This document shows, piece by piece, positions 45,484-57,409 of a DNA stretch of 64,000 nucleotides. A model generated the notes under the pieces. That model was not told the DNA's origin. It was given only the letters and a program-made list of their open reading frames with translations, and did not search any database. The DNA is from Diabrotica undecimpunctata (Eukaryota; Arthropoda; Insecta; Coleoptera; Chrysomelidae), in the NCBI RefSeq assembly GCF_040954645.1, contig NC_092813.1, positions 16,842,136 to 16,906,135 on the forward strand. Reading direction: 5' to 3'. Both the position numbers and the translations under genes were made by a program. Numbering within the stretch: the first letter of the stretch is position 1; each line of letters begins with the position of its first letter.

Positions 45484-46494
45484 AAAAAGTTGTATTGTAT
45501 TAATTTTATTTTTATTTATAATAAATGTTGTAATTTTTAAAATATGTGGTTCGTTGTTTAATTTAATATATACCTTAGCTAGCTCAATTATGTGTTCTAA
45601 GCAATCTGTCACTGTGTGACGTCGACTCTGTAGTCTCCTGGTAGAGTTCAAAAAGAAATTAAACCAAAATTTACTTTAGACTTTCGATAAATGAACCCAA
45701 ATGAAGCACGTTATTTATTAATATTGAACAAATTTAATATAAACAATAAAATTCGTCTGCAACTTATGTTGCCTTTAAAAATTTACAAAAATAGGAATAG
45801 TATAAATCTTAATGTGGTTTAGTGTCGTGACAATAAAAATTTATTACAAAATGTGGAGACTCTCTACAAGTACCTAAAAACTAAATAAATATTGCAACTT
45901 TATAAAGTGTTTAAATGAACTGTAAAGAAAAAGAAAATGAACACTTTATTCCGCTGACTTTTAACTTGCATTCAAATATAATCAAAATTTCAAATGATCC
46001 CCAAAATTATTATCCAACCTCACTTTAAAACAGTTCTGATTTATTTAAAGAAAACTAACTACTCGCAAAATAATCGGTGAAACTGAATATCAATCCTCTC
46101 TTCGGAAGTTAAGGTACTTACTATTCTATTTTTAATTTAATGATCATTAATATTTTCAATTTTTTTAAGGCCTATCGCAATTATGTTAATCCATGAATTT
46201 TAATTTTCTCAATTTAAATGACATTTCTGTACTCCAATAATAATTTATAAGTCAAATTGTTTCTCTTACTCTCTGGAACAAATTCTGGATATCTCTGCTG
46301 TGGAAACTGTGGAAAAACTAAAATTCTAATTAGACGAGTTAAAAAAAACTCCCGATCTATTCCACAGTTTCAGGCCTCTCCTTCGTCGAAAAATCCTCGT
46401 CGGCCTCCCCAAAAAAACCTATTATCCGTTGCTGACAGCAACCAACGTTCTGTTTCTTTTCGTCTTCTATTTTTTTAAACCATAAAACTGTCCT

Positions 46495-47424
46495 GGGTCC
46501 TGATTCTAATTGAGATTTCGACTCAAAACATGTCGAAATTAATATGGCGACGTCGAAATGCGACTTTGCGAACCTTGTGGATTTCAGCTGAACTAACCAA
46601 ACGACGTCACTAGTTTTCGACTTATCGAAATTAATTTCAACTTCAAGAAAGTGGTTGAAATTTCATTTCGAGTCGAAATTAATCTGACATGACTGACTGG
46701 ACTGGGAGAAATGAACTTAGGTTCAGTTTAAGTAGGCGGTGTTTTGATCCTTGCAAGGAAAACTGAGGCAAAAAGTATCAATATGGCTGTGTTTTACGGA
46801 CATTTGCTAGATTTGGAGGAATTAGAGAGGTTATATATCCGACGTTCATAACGGAGGATAAGAAGAATGTTACGGGATACTCAAAATTCTTTTTCACTAA
46901 GTGATGCTCAATTTAGGCAGCAATTCCGGATTAATAAATAAGCTGCAAATTATTTAATAAGGGTGTTAGAACCATATTTGGAAGAAGGTGTTTATGCCTC
47001 TAGGAAACCCAAAATGTTTAGGGTTAGAATTACTAAGCTGCAGTAAATTTAAAAATATATTAGAATATAACCACTAAGTCAAATCTTAGTGGTTATAACT
47101 TAAGGATCTCCCACATCGCCTTTTTTTCTTGCCATCTTTTCTTTCAATTCAAAATATAATTGAGAATGGCCAATATTTATAATTTAACAACTCAAACAAG
47201 AAAAAAAAGACGTTCACGTGACGTAAACAAAACAAACATTCAACAAGCGTAGTGCAGCCAATAAACAACAGGGCCAACCCAAATTTTCAGCAGTGTCAAA
47301 ATGATAAAGTAAATATCCCCAGTTTTAACTACAATCAAAATGAATGAGAATCGCTAGCGATTGCGACTGTCATGACGTAGTCGCTTTTAAATTTCGACAT
47401 CGAAATGAAATAGAATCAGGGCCC
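46495..47424 (+). mobile_element. PIF/Harbinger-like element (930 bp) in the D LTR
   Basis: Ends are GGGTCCTGATTCTA and, inverted, TAGAATCAGGGCCC, with imperfect inner repeats rich in TCGAAAT. Flanks are 'tgtcct' on the left and 'tgttct' on the right, a possible imperfect target duplication, although 3 bp is usual for the family. Inside is a degraded transposase start. Confidence 0.65.
46783..47046 (+). pseudogene. Harbinger (HARBI1-type) transposase N-terminal remnant
   Basis: A single frame with two TAA stops reads MAVFYGHLLDLEELERLYIR, RRIRRMLRDTQNSFSLSDAQ, FRQQFRINK and YLIRVLEPYLEEG. The RxLRDxxNxFxLSDxxFxxxFR pattern is typical of the N-terminus of PIF/Harbinger nucleases. The catalytic DDE region is missing. 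Confidence 0.72.
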
Positions 47425-48719
47425 TGTTCTGACACATTTGTCAATCCACATTAATTTCTCATAATCACTTTAATCACATCTAATTTGGGAATTTATAAAA
47501 AAAAAATGTTCAGATATAAAACTTATTCTATTACAATGCTAATATAATTTATTCTTTTCATCTCCACATCATTGTAATTTCTTATTTAACAAAACCCCTA
47601 TTAATTTAGCTCCCACAGACTTGCTTGACAGACATTTTCTGACGTTTTTTTAAAATTTCTATGTTTAAATATTTTTTAAGAATTCTTCTTTTTTTTGTTC
47701 TTTTTAAGGTTTAGACGATTCACCTATACACTAGGCAACTATACTATTCAGAAATTATTAACACTATTAACACTATACTAGGTAAGTCAAAATTAATTTA
47801 TTTAACAATTTACTAATCTTTTTCTCTCTTTTATTTCAGAGTCGAACCCACATTATGATGGCTTCATGAAATTCATGAACAGCAAACTCATATAAAAATC
47901 CATTTAAGTTGTATCCTTTTTAACATATTGAAATCATTTCAACTTCCCCCCAATTTGGATTTTTTTCAGTGCTAACTATCAGCACCTACTAAATCTAAAT
48001 TCTTACCGGTAAACTTAAATATTTTATTAATATTAACATAACAATAAACTGACTTTTATTAATAAGCATATCTCTTGAATATTTTTTTTATAATTTACTC
48101 TATGACAAATACAGAATTCTCCAAACAAAATCTACAAATCTTTCACTAATTATATCAACTTCAGAATCAAATTTCCAAGTACTTTCCCAATTTCTTTACT
48201 TCTTTTCCTGTACTATTTATTTCTTGTACTATTTTCGTAGAAATTCTTATAATTGTTCCCCTATATACTATTTCATATACTATTTCAGTATCTTTATTCA
48301 TTGCCGCATTATTATTTATTCTTTTTATATCCGCATATAATATTCATTTCATCATCTCTACATATAACTCTCTATATTTCATATTTTAATATTTCATATA
48401 ATTCTATTTTTCATCTTATTTCCGCATATACTATTTATCATTATAATATTCCCTATTTCCCAATTTCTACAAAATATCGATTTGTCCATAGTACTTTGCT
48501 CATTTATTTATACTTGTAACTCCTATAAATCTACTTGAAAATAAATCAACCTTTTTTGTTTATATAAATTCATCATTATTCTGTACATCTGTTCCTACTA
48601 AATTATTTAATTATCAAATTTATCTCAAGATATGCTTATTTATTAATTATTTTTCTATTTACAAAACTTATATCTTATAATACCAAATTCGTGTCATAAT
48701 ATTGCCTACCCTTGTATGT

Positions 48720-49763
48720 TTATTCATAATACATATAAATTCCCTCTATATTAAATATCCCTCTAATTTTATTAGTTTCTGGATGTCTTAGTTCATAACT
48801 GTTTACCCCATGTTCAGTACTAATGACATAAGGTCCTTCAAATGGCAAAAGTAATTTTCCACACAGATTTTCATCCCTTTTAGGCACCTGTAGTGACCTG
48901 ATAAGTACCTTCTCCCCTTTTTCAAAAGTAACTCTTTTCTTTCTCTTCTTATTGATTCTATTTACATAACGATTAGCAGTTCTTATTAAATTTTGGTTCA
49001 CCTTCTTCATTACTTCTTGAATGTCCCCTGTATTACTGATTTCCCAGGGTCTTTCTGGATACTTTCCAGACATTAGGAAATATGGGCATTGTTTGGTGAT
49101 TCCATGTGGTGTCTCATTTAAAAATCTTTCAACTTGTGGCAAATTTTCCTGCCATAAATAATGTTGTCTAGCACACAAAATTCTTAAGAATTTGACCACC
49201 TGTTTGGCATATCTTTCTGCAGGATTAGATGCGGGTCTTCTGATACTAATTAAATTTAATTGGATTTTCTTTTCTTCACAAACTCTTTTTAATCTTGGAC
49301 TTTCAAAATATGTGGCATGATCTAAGATAATTGTTTCTGGAGTACCTACTTCCTCTATGTATTTTTCTAGATAGTATTTTACGGTTTTTACATTTGTCCT
49401 TTCGCTGGGATATAACTTTACAAATTTTATATGTATGTCAATCATTATAAAAATATTTTTGCAATCCTGTTCACTTATGGCTAAATTACTGACAAAATCG
49501 ATAGCAACTAATTTTAAAGGTCTCTCTGCAACTATGGATTTTGCTACATTAACATTGTGGAAATTCTTCTCCTTTGCTAACTGACAAATGGTACAACTTT
49601 TAGTGACGTTTTTCGCCATGGATATATCTTTTCTTGTAAAATAATTTTCCCTAAACAACATCCATAATTTTGTGCTCCCTATATGATCATATTCAGCATG
49701 TAGATCTCTCATGATTTCTTCTGATAATTCTTTGGTTACGACATAAACTTCTATGGTTTCCAA
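48720..49763 (-). CDS. int: Element D integrase, intact frame
   Basis: 347 open codons. Zinc finger: LHAEYDHIGSTKLW with CTICQLAKEKN. Core: LVAIDFVSNL (Asp), TIILDHATYF (Asp) and SNPAERYAKQV (Glu). C-terminal: RVTFEKGEKVLIRSLQV and FEGPYVISTEHGVNSYEL (GPY/F module), ending EGIYMYYE. It overlaps the preceding RNase H frame by 13 bases in another frame, a one-base shift. All catalytic residues remain although protease and RT carry active-site changes. As part of Gag-Pol it is not expected to have its own start. Confidence 0.92.
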   Translation of the reverse strand: METIEVYVVTKELSEEIMRDLHAEYDHIGSTKLWMLFRENYFTRKDISMAKNVTKSCTICQLAKEKNFHNVNVAKSIVAERPLKLVAIDFVSNLAISEQDCKNIFIMIDIHIKFVKLYPSERTNVKTVKYYLEKYIEEVGTPETIILDHATYFESPRLKRVCEEKKIQLNLISIRRPASNPAERYAKQVVKFLRILCARQHYLWQENLPQVERFLNETPHGITKQCPYFLMSGKYPERPWEISNTGDIQEVMKKVNQNLIRTANRYVNRINKKRKKRVTFEKGEKVLIRSLQVPKRDENLCGKLLLPFEGPYVISTEHGVNSYELRHPETNKIRGIFNIEGIYMYYE

Positions 49764-50944
49764 CTTCTTACACCATTGATGTTGATTGCTCTCTTCTTTT
49801 CTGCTTCTTCCAATCTTCTCTGATCTTCCAAGATTCTTTCTAACGAATACAGCCCTTCTTCATTCTTCATTCTGTTGATTCCAATTTGATATTTTCTTCC
49901 TTCACTTCTTTGTTGTGCTTCTCTGCTTAGTACATCTGCTACAATGTTTGACTTGCCTGGAATATGTCTAATTTCGAAGTCATATTCTTGTAACAAAAGG
50001 CTCCATCTATGAATTCTGTTGTTGACAAACCTGTTTTTAAACAAAGTTGTCAGAGCAGAATGATCCGTTTCCAATACAAAATGTGCTCCTAACAAAAAAA
50101 ATCTTAATTTGGTAATACAGTAGATCACACTTGCCATTTCTAGTTCCGTTGTTGAATCTTTTTTCAAAATCTTTGGTTACCCTAGATACGAAACTTATAG
50201 GAACTTCCTTTTCTTCTTGTTGTTGTAGCAACACTCCAGCTAATCTCTCACATGATGCATCCATTCTTAGTATAAACTCCTTATCATACTGCGGATAATA
50301 CACTTGCAAATTAGTTGTAAAAATTTGTTTTAATTGTAAAAAAGCTGTATTTCTTTCTGGAGTCCATTCCCATTTCTGGTTCTTCTTTAACAGTTCTATT
50401 AGTGGCATTTCCATCCTACTTAGGTCTGGAATTAATCGGTTAAAATAATTCAATATTCCTAAGAAACCTCTGAGTGTTTTGAGATTATGTGGTGTGGCAA
50501 ATTCTTGAATCGTTTGTATTCTATCTGGATCCATACTGACTCCTTGTGTATTGAGCACATATCCTAGATATTTGACTTCTTTTTGGTAAAAAGAGCATTT
50601 TTCCAAATTTAATTTTAAACCTGCTGTTTCTAACTCCTCCATTAATGTTTTTAGGTGATCCTGATGTGACAACTCATCTTCAGAAAATACCAAGATGTCG
50701 TGTATGTAGTGGAGAATGAACCTTTCATATTTGTTCAGAATGGAATGCAAAGTTCTGACCAGTGCTGCACATGAACTCTGGAGTCCAAATGGTACCACAC
50801 AGAATTGGTACACAATACCATCCACCATGAATGCTGTATAACATCTGCTTTCTTTGGCTAATGGAATAAGCCAAAGCTATGCCGAAGGTCCAACTTTGAA
50901 AAGACTTTAGCTTTAGTGATTTTTCCAAAAATACCCTCAACATT
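49751..50944 (-). pseudogene. pol: Element D reverse transcriptase (palm to end) and RNase H
   Basis: RT motifs: VVPFGLQSSCAALVRTLHS, then HYIHDILVFSED, where the catalytic YxDD reads YIHD. Next come YLGYVLNTQGVSMDPDRIQT and FLGILNYFNRLIPDLS. RNase H: ILRMDASCERLAGVLLQ, then a frameshift near 50160, TTELEMASVIYCITKLRFF, ETDHSALTTLF and NIVADVLSREAQ. The frame at 50858 (FSKLDLRHSFGLFH) is also shifted relative to 50828, so at least three indels break pol. Confidence 0.9.
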
Positions 50945-51841
50945 CATTGGACTCTCATATTGTTTTCTCGTATAGCTGTTGATATTACGAGCATCCAGGC
51001 ATATCCTGATTTCTCCTGATTTTTTTCTTACACATGTGATGGCACTAATATAAGGAGAATTACTTCTTTCTATTATTCCATCCCTCAGCATTTTATCCAG
51101 CTCTCGGTACACCTCATTCTTTAATTTGTACGGAATGGGATATGTCTTCATTTTATAATTCTTGATTTCTTTGTTCATTTCCAATTTATGTACATATTGT
51201 TTTGCCACACACACCTCTTGATTGAATAACCTCTGATGTTCCTTTAACAAACTTCTTATCTCCATTTCATGTTCCTTTGGCACTAAAATAATTTCTTCTG
51301 AACTGTTTACTTGACAAATCTGAAATTCTTCTTTATTCAAAATCTCTTCTTTATTTAATTTACAAAATTTAATAGATTCTTGATCAATTTGTAAAGTTTG
51401 ATTGACATAGTTAATAATCATTTTATGTTTTTCCATTTCATCATTTCCCAATACTATCTCAAAATTTAAGTGATCTACCACTAACATTTGTATTTCATAC
51501 ATTTTATTTCCCAATTATTTTACATTACAGATTATAGAACTATTAGTATCATACAATTTTTTATTATTCGCCCCTATTAATGATAATTTATTTGTTTTTA
51601 TCACCATAATATTGTCCTTATTTAAATTATTTACAATGTTTTTGTTGATTAGAGTTACTTCTGAACCTGTATATAATAATAACTTGTATACTGAATCTTG
51701 TATGTACCCTTCAATAAACTTTAAAGTATTAGTGTTATTATTTTTATTTAATTCCCCAGTATCTCTAATAAACTCCCTTGACTGTTCATACTTTGATAAG
51801 TAGACAATATTATGCACATAGGAGCGGTCTAAACAAAATTT
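50858..51841 (-). pseudogene. pro: Element D protease and RT N-terminal part
   Basis: The -1 frame after the heptamer reads CLDRSYVHNIVYLSKYEQSR. The protease motif is LLYTGSEVTLI: the catalytic Asp (DTGSE) is replaced by Tyr. IGANNKKL and IVLGNDEMEKHKM are present. An in-frame TAA at 51515-51517 splits the domain. RT starts at DGIIERSNSPYISAI, with VRKKSGEIRICLDARN; unlike A and B there is no frameshift at this point. Confidence 0.9.
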
Positions 51842-53751
51842 CTCCCTTCTGCATCAACACTTGCTTCCCCCCTATTCTCCTCTGTTCTAACTACATTCAC
51901 CTGTCTTCTCTCCTCATTTTTCCCCCTATTATATCTTGGATTCCCTTCTCTGTAAACTTCCCTATTTCTCGTCTCCTGTGGATAATTTCCCTGGTTCTGT
52001 CTCCAATTATTGCCTCTGTCATTTCCTTGTCTGCAGTTATTCCCTCTATCATTGTTTGGATTCCCTTGTCTACGTTCCCAGTTATATCTTCCGATATCTC
52101 TCCTGACATTGTTCATATTCTCTCCCCTATTTGTAAAATCCCTGCTTCTATTTTGTCTCTCAAATTCTCTTTCGCTATAATTATTCCCTCGATTCACATA
52201 TCCCTGTCTATTTGCTGTGTTATTCCTATATGTCCCTTACTCTTGTCCATTTCAATTCTGCGTCCCTACACTCCTCTCAATCCTCTGAAGATATCCTGTC
52301 AGACTTTCCATCTTCTTTATATTGTGGAGAGCTATTGTTTCCGCCATGTTATGGTTATATTGCCTGGCGATGTATAGGACAATCTCCTCTTCTAGCATAG
52401 GCGGTTCTAAGTATTGTGCTGTCTGGAATAACTGCATTGCGTACAGATTGTAGTTGGTACTTTTTTCATAATTGAATTTCCCAAAATACAACCGCTCCCT
52501 GAAACTAGCCTGTTGGTTTTCTCCCCAAAAATAGTTAATAAACTTGGCCTCAAATTCCTGCACATTATTTATGGAATTTTCATTATTGCAAAACCATGAT
52601 AATGGCATGCCCACTAACATGTTTCGAATATTCAATTTCATTTCTATCGGATCCCTTACATTCTTTACCTTATTTTTGATGATATCTACAAATATTCTAG
52701 GATGTAAGTGATTCAGGTTTCCGTCAAACTTAATTCCCCCATCATTATAACTCGGCATCACAGTACTCACTCCCCTTGTTTGTCCTAGATTTGATTCCAA
52801 AAGATGAATCTCCTCACTTGCATTTTTCAATTTCTCTCTCAATTCCTCAACTTGTCCCTGTAATACTCTATCTCCCTTTTCCGCCTGATTTGCATGCCTA
52901 CCCATTTCCAGTTCCAAATTCTGCAATCCCATCTTTATATTGTTTTTGATAATGGTAAGTTTTTCCTGATGATCCTGAGTTTGCCTTTTAACACTTTCTA
53001 CCTCCCTAACAATCTATTTATTCTGCTTATTAACTTCTTTGTTTATTTCCCTTGGTAAATTCTCTTGAATGGATGTTCCCAACTCTACAAATCTGCTCCC
53101 AATTTCCTGTCCTATTTCCGCTCTAATTATGGCCTTTTCTCTGGATATCTCCTCCTGTACATTCCTCTTAAAATTATCACTTTCTCCTCTGACCTGTTCT
53201 ACTTTCTCTTCTAAACCTTGGGTAATGTGTAGCATCTCTTCCCTGACTATCTTCACGTCTTCTTTGATTTCTTCCCTCATTTTAATTAACTCTCCCCTAA
53301 GTTCTTCTTTAATATTATTTTCCATTTTGTTCATATCCCCCCTAATATTGTTAATATTACTATCCATTTTGTACATATCCCCCCTAATATTATGATCCAT
53401 CTGTTGTAGCATCCGCATTATTTGCCTCATATCCATCTGTGTCATCCCTGACTCTCCAACATCTCCTTCCCTGCGTCTCTCCTCCTGCGCTCTACTTTCA
53501 TCCTCACTTTCATCACGTCTATCTCTCACTGTCTCATCCAACTCCTCTCTCAAACTATCTGTTAGACTTCCCTCTCTATCACCTTGTCCTGCTTCTTGTA
53601 TGCCTTGCTCTAAATATACTACAACTTCTCCTGATCCTCCTCTGCTTTCTTTATCTACCTGTATATCCTGTTCCTGTTCTAACACCTGTTCTCCTTTACT
53701 CTCTTTCGGTACGACTTCTTTTCCATTTCTTAAAGTCATTCGGTCTGCCAT
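51829..53751 (-). pseudogene. gag: Element D Gag, one frame with three stops
   Basis: ATG at 53749-53751 (MADRMTLRNGKEVVPKE). A single reading frame of about 640 codons runs to 51829 but is cut by TAG at 53014-53016 and by two more stops near 52252 and 52240. The N-terminus is acidic and Arg-rich. A coiled coil follows with repeated NIRGDMxKMxNNI units (53330-53410) and continues to about residue 300. The capsid-like region has GGIKFDGNLNHLHPRIFVDI, FINYFWGENQQASFRERLYF and YLEPPMLEEE. The tail is an Arg/Asn/Gly-rich low-complexity region (RGNN, RQGN repeats) with no CCHC knuckle, ending EGRNFV. Confidence 0.92.
51835..51841 (-). promoter_or_regulatory. -1 frameshift heptamer AAATTTT at the end of D gag
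   Basis: Gag ends AGA AAT TTT GTT TAG; the heptamer A AAT TTT lies one codon before the stop and opens the protease frame when read -1. Confidence 0.72.
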
Positions 53752-53899
53752 TTTATCCTAATACCTATTTATTCTCAAATTTAACTTTAACTGCCCCAGA
53801 ATTTCAGCAACACTAATCACACCAATTTATTTTTACTCTAATCTGTGTAATATTAATAAATCTGCTTAAAAACACCCTTATTTCTGTTTTCCGAGAGGC

Positions 53900-53918
53900 C
53901 CCACGTTGTTAGCGTCAA
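53900..53918 (-). other. Primer-binding-site region of element D
   Basis: TGACGCTAACAACGTGGGG on the minus strand, after the LTR end TTTTTCA and three bases. Resembles the A/B site with indels. Confidence 0.5.
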
Positions 53919-53920
53919 TT

Positions 53921-54472
53921 TGAAAAAGTTGTATTTTATTAATTTTATTTTGATTTATAATAAATGTTGTAATTTTTAAAATATGTGGTTCGTTGTTTAA
54001 TTTAATATATACCTCAGCTAGCTCAATTATGTGTTCTAAGCAATCTGTCACTGTGTGACGTCGACTCTGTAGTCTCCTGGTAGAGTTCAAAAAGAAATTA
54101 AACCAAAATTTACTTTAGACTTTTGATAAATTAACCCAAATGAAGCACGTTATTTATTAATATTGAACAAATTTAATATAAACAATAAAATTCGTCTGCA
54201 ACTTGGGTTGCCTTTAAAAATTTACAAAAATAGGAATCGTATAAATCTTAATGTGGTTTACGTGACAATAAAAATTTATTACAAAATGTGGAGACTCTCT
54301 ACAAGTACCTAAAATCTAAATAAATATTGCAACTTTATAAAGTGTTTAAATGAACTATAAAGAAAAAGAAAATGAACACTTTATTCCGCTGACTTTTAAC
54401 TTGCATTCAAATATAATCAAAATTTCAAATGATCCCCAAAATTATTATCCGACCTCACTTTAAAACAGTTCT
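53921..54472 (-). mobile_element. 5' LTR of element D, truncated to 552 bp
   Basis: Near-identical to 45482-46035. The match stops abruptly at 54472 (ACAGTTCT), beyond which unrelated sequence begins, so the U3 and promoter end has been lost. Confidence 0.92.
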
Positions 54473-56811
54473 ACGGGCAAGATCTTTCATTAACGATTGT
54501 CAGCGGTATGTCAGTGGTAAATTTACTGGCTTTATTTAGAGGGTCGTTGGTGCCTAAGGAATTTTCGAGAAATTTTTCAAGATAATTCTAGAAAACCCTA
54601 ATTTTTGTGTTTTTATAGGATTTGAGTGCAGCTTTTAGTTCGAAATAGTTTATACGAGAGTTCGGATAATTGGTATCTTGTTGTGAAACTGAGGATGAAT
54701 AATGAAAGGGCGAAGGAAGAAAAGAGTATATATGGTTAGGTTCAGATTTGTTGCAAAACTTTTATTTTTAATTTTCTGCCAGAATCTTAGCTGTCTCTTA
54801 ATTGTGAAGGATAACCTTTTGATTAAAAAAGAGATTGGATATTTTAAGGTTATTTTTTATTAACAATTTTTTTTCCACACTGGACTTGGGCTAGTATTTG
54901 ATGTACATAAAGTTTTCTTACTTAATTAAATATCGTGTCTAAATTTGGCAAAAGATGAAGTAAAAATATACAGAGAGCAGAAAAAATTAATAAATGGAGA
55001 GAAAGAGAGAAATTCTATTCATCATGTATGCTGTGATTAGATTTGACATCAGAAGATTTATCAGAGGATGCACTTATATATACTCTTGTAAGTCGGAGAT
55101 AGGCTGTTCTTTTAACTTTTTTAAGATTCTAGTGATACGGTTTTTTAGTGATCTTTTCCTTGTAACTATGTAGAGCTGCAATAAGTCCTTTTGAATACCA
55201 TCTATGTTGGAGGATTTTTAAGCTTCTTGTAGTGGGGTGATACATACAAAAGAGTTCTCAAGAAATATAATAAGTTGCGTGGAATTGAGTGTAAAATTAG
55301 TCGGATTATCTTTTTAAATCATTTCTATAGCGGAAATATAATAAGGTTTCATCGAGTAATCCAATCAAAGATTAGATTTGGACATTTTTTGGCTGGTTTG
55401 GGTGGCATTGAAAATTTCGAAGGAGGAAAAGAACTTAATAGAGCAAGAATACCGGATGAAGATAGAATGGTAGGAGTATCAGGAGGACTGTCATTGAAGT
55501 GTCCCCGTTTTTGTCCTACTGCCAACATGGGCTTTGAATTAGTACGACGAGAGATGGATAAATCCATAATGGCAGCCAGGATGGGTATTCAGTTAACGGA
55601 GATGGACTCAATTTCCGAAGATAGAAATTCTTTTGATGAAATTAAGGATTCAGGATTAAGGACTCCTTAGAGTCAGCTGAAAATGGAGAAGAGGGAGGAG
55701 CATTAGCTGCAATGACTGTGTGATCTGGTCAACTGGAGACTTTGCAATCAGACTCCACGGTACGACCCGTAAGCTTACAAAGAAAACACTATATTCTGTC
55801 AGAGAATAAAAATATTTTAAAGGATGTATTTTCATGGTTAATTATTAGAGAAGATTGCACTTCAAAGTTTACCTTGTGAGCTATTACAAATGTTACCCTA
55901 GGAAAACTCATAATATATGCCTATTGATCATCTGATGTTCCGTATTTTTTAGGGACTGCTCGATTAGTGAATGCGGGATGGAAGGAGATACATTGGAAAT
56001 AAGGATTCTTTTGGTCGCAGAAAGAAGCTTGCAGATAAAGATGATGGTGGAATTAATTATGACGTTTGGTGTATTAGTTGATCAACGATGTCGGTAGAAG
56101 TGAGGAAAATGCAGATTCAATTATTCGAAATGCGAGATGTAAAAGTAATAGTTTTTGGATAAACTATTTCACCAATTTCTTTAATATATTTAAATAAAAC
56201 AGTATTCAAAATGGAGTGCATGACAATAACTTGTTCCCTTTTAGAAAACGAACGGGAAGGAGGTCTAGAGACTGCGTCAACGACATATGATTTTGGGTTG
56301 GAATTGAAGTTGTTTTGTGTAAATGTAAATATTTAATTGCTGTTCATGATGTGTAGTCCTAGTTACCCAGACCGTAACACAATACCTAAATGTGAGTACC
56401 TAATTGGAAGAGGGTCCAGAACTGGAAAGAAAGAAAAAAAGGATCTCACCTATTTCTTGGGATTTTCACTGGTTTTCTTTAATTACACCTATATAGCTGC
56501 AATTAAATTCGACTATTGAAATATAAAACCAAATTTGATACTCGTTTTCTTATCACATTGTGATTAAAGAACTTCGCTTCGTATTGTTAACTCGTCGATG
56601 AATTACTTTATCTGTTTAACACTGTTTAAATCTTTAAAATCCGTGAGGAACTTTAAAAAGGGTGTTTAACCTTTGACAGTTATTTGACGTTTTTTGAATC
56701 GATTATTTGAAACTTTATTTATAAACTTCAACATTTTATTAAAAAAACAGTTTAAAAAAGTGCTTTTTAGCTTCTAAACATTTATACTACTTTTGATATT
56801 TTTCATGTCAT
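54473..56811. other. Unrecognised DNA, no supported gene
   Basis: Somewhat less AT-rich than its surroundings. Short open frames exist on both strands; the longest is described separately. No transposase, polymerase or host-domain motif was recognised. Confidence 0.4.
55275..55670 (+). other. Unrecognised 131-codon open frame
   Basis: Starts MRGIECKISRIIFLNHF and ends EIKDSGLRTP. The middle is Gly- and Glu-rich (GGLSLKCPRFCPTANMG). No known fold was recognised. A 72-codon frame overlaps on the other strand. It could be a decayed Gag or ORF1 of an element, or chance; the local composition favours some former coding role. Confidence 0.2.
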
Positions 56812-57222
56812 ACGGCTGTACGTAGGCTCAATGAAAAGCTGGTGTAAAAGCACAATTAAAAAAAAAACAGAAATTTCCATAACCAATAACAAGAAACAAG
56901 CTGAGATATTGCAGCGGACAGATCTCCCTTGCATTTTTCTGTGGCGATATTTTACGAGTACCATTATTTTAATGTTTCAAAACTAATTTACTTCTTCACT
57001 GTGTATGCCATTTATAAATCGAATTATAAAATATAGATATTCTTTTACAATGTGTTCAATTTTCAGCTCTTAATGTTAATAAACAATGAAAATATTGGCA
57101 ATTTCTTAAATAAAAAAAATGCTATTTGATTTCCTCTGGGCCGTAGAAGGTTTTGGTTTTTGTTTTAAATGTTTTTTTTTATAAGCTTTATATTGAGCCT
57201 ACATACAAGTGTATGACATAAA
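56812..57222. repeat. Short foldback repeat
   Basis: 'tcatacggctgtacgtaggctcaat' at 56812 pairs with the inverse near 57222 (ATGTCATACACTTGTATG plus TAGGCTCAAT). The left arm continues into GAAAAGCTGGTGTAAAAGCA, which resembles 58165 onward. Probably a member of the family described at 340-800. Confidence 0.6.
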
Positions 57223-57409
57223 AAAGTCAAAGTTATTAGAAATTTTTATATGCTAAAAATTTGTTATTCTTCAAACTGATTTTTAAAAACAAATTTAATA
57301 TAATCTTGAGGTTTTTTTTTAATAATTTAAAACGAAGCCATAAAAATCGATATCTATTTACAAAATAACCCTAGAGTGACTGTTTGGACAAGTACAGTTG
57401 TTTAAATAA

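Larger units (their letters stand above)
45482..48698 (-). mobile_element. 3' LTR of element D (interrupted)
   Basis: 45482-46035 matches 53921-54472 almost base for base. The rest is assigned because there is no other unit before the PPT-like AAGGGTAGGCAATAT next to ATGACACGAATTTGG at about 48698, which resembles the A/B junction. Without the 930-bp Harbinger the LTR would be about 2.3 kb. Confidence 0.65.
45482..54472 (-). mobile_element. Gypsy-type element D, related to A/B and E1
   Basis: Minus-strand order: truncated 5' LTR, PBS-like site, gag, frameshift heptamer, protease, RT, RNase H, integrase, long 3' LTR containing a Harbinger relic. Gag, protease and integrase align with B at the level of motifs but at much lower identity, so D is a separate family of the same lineage. 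No env. Confidence 0.92.
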
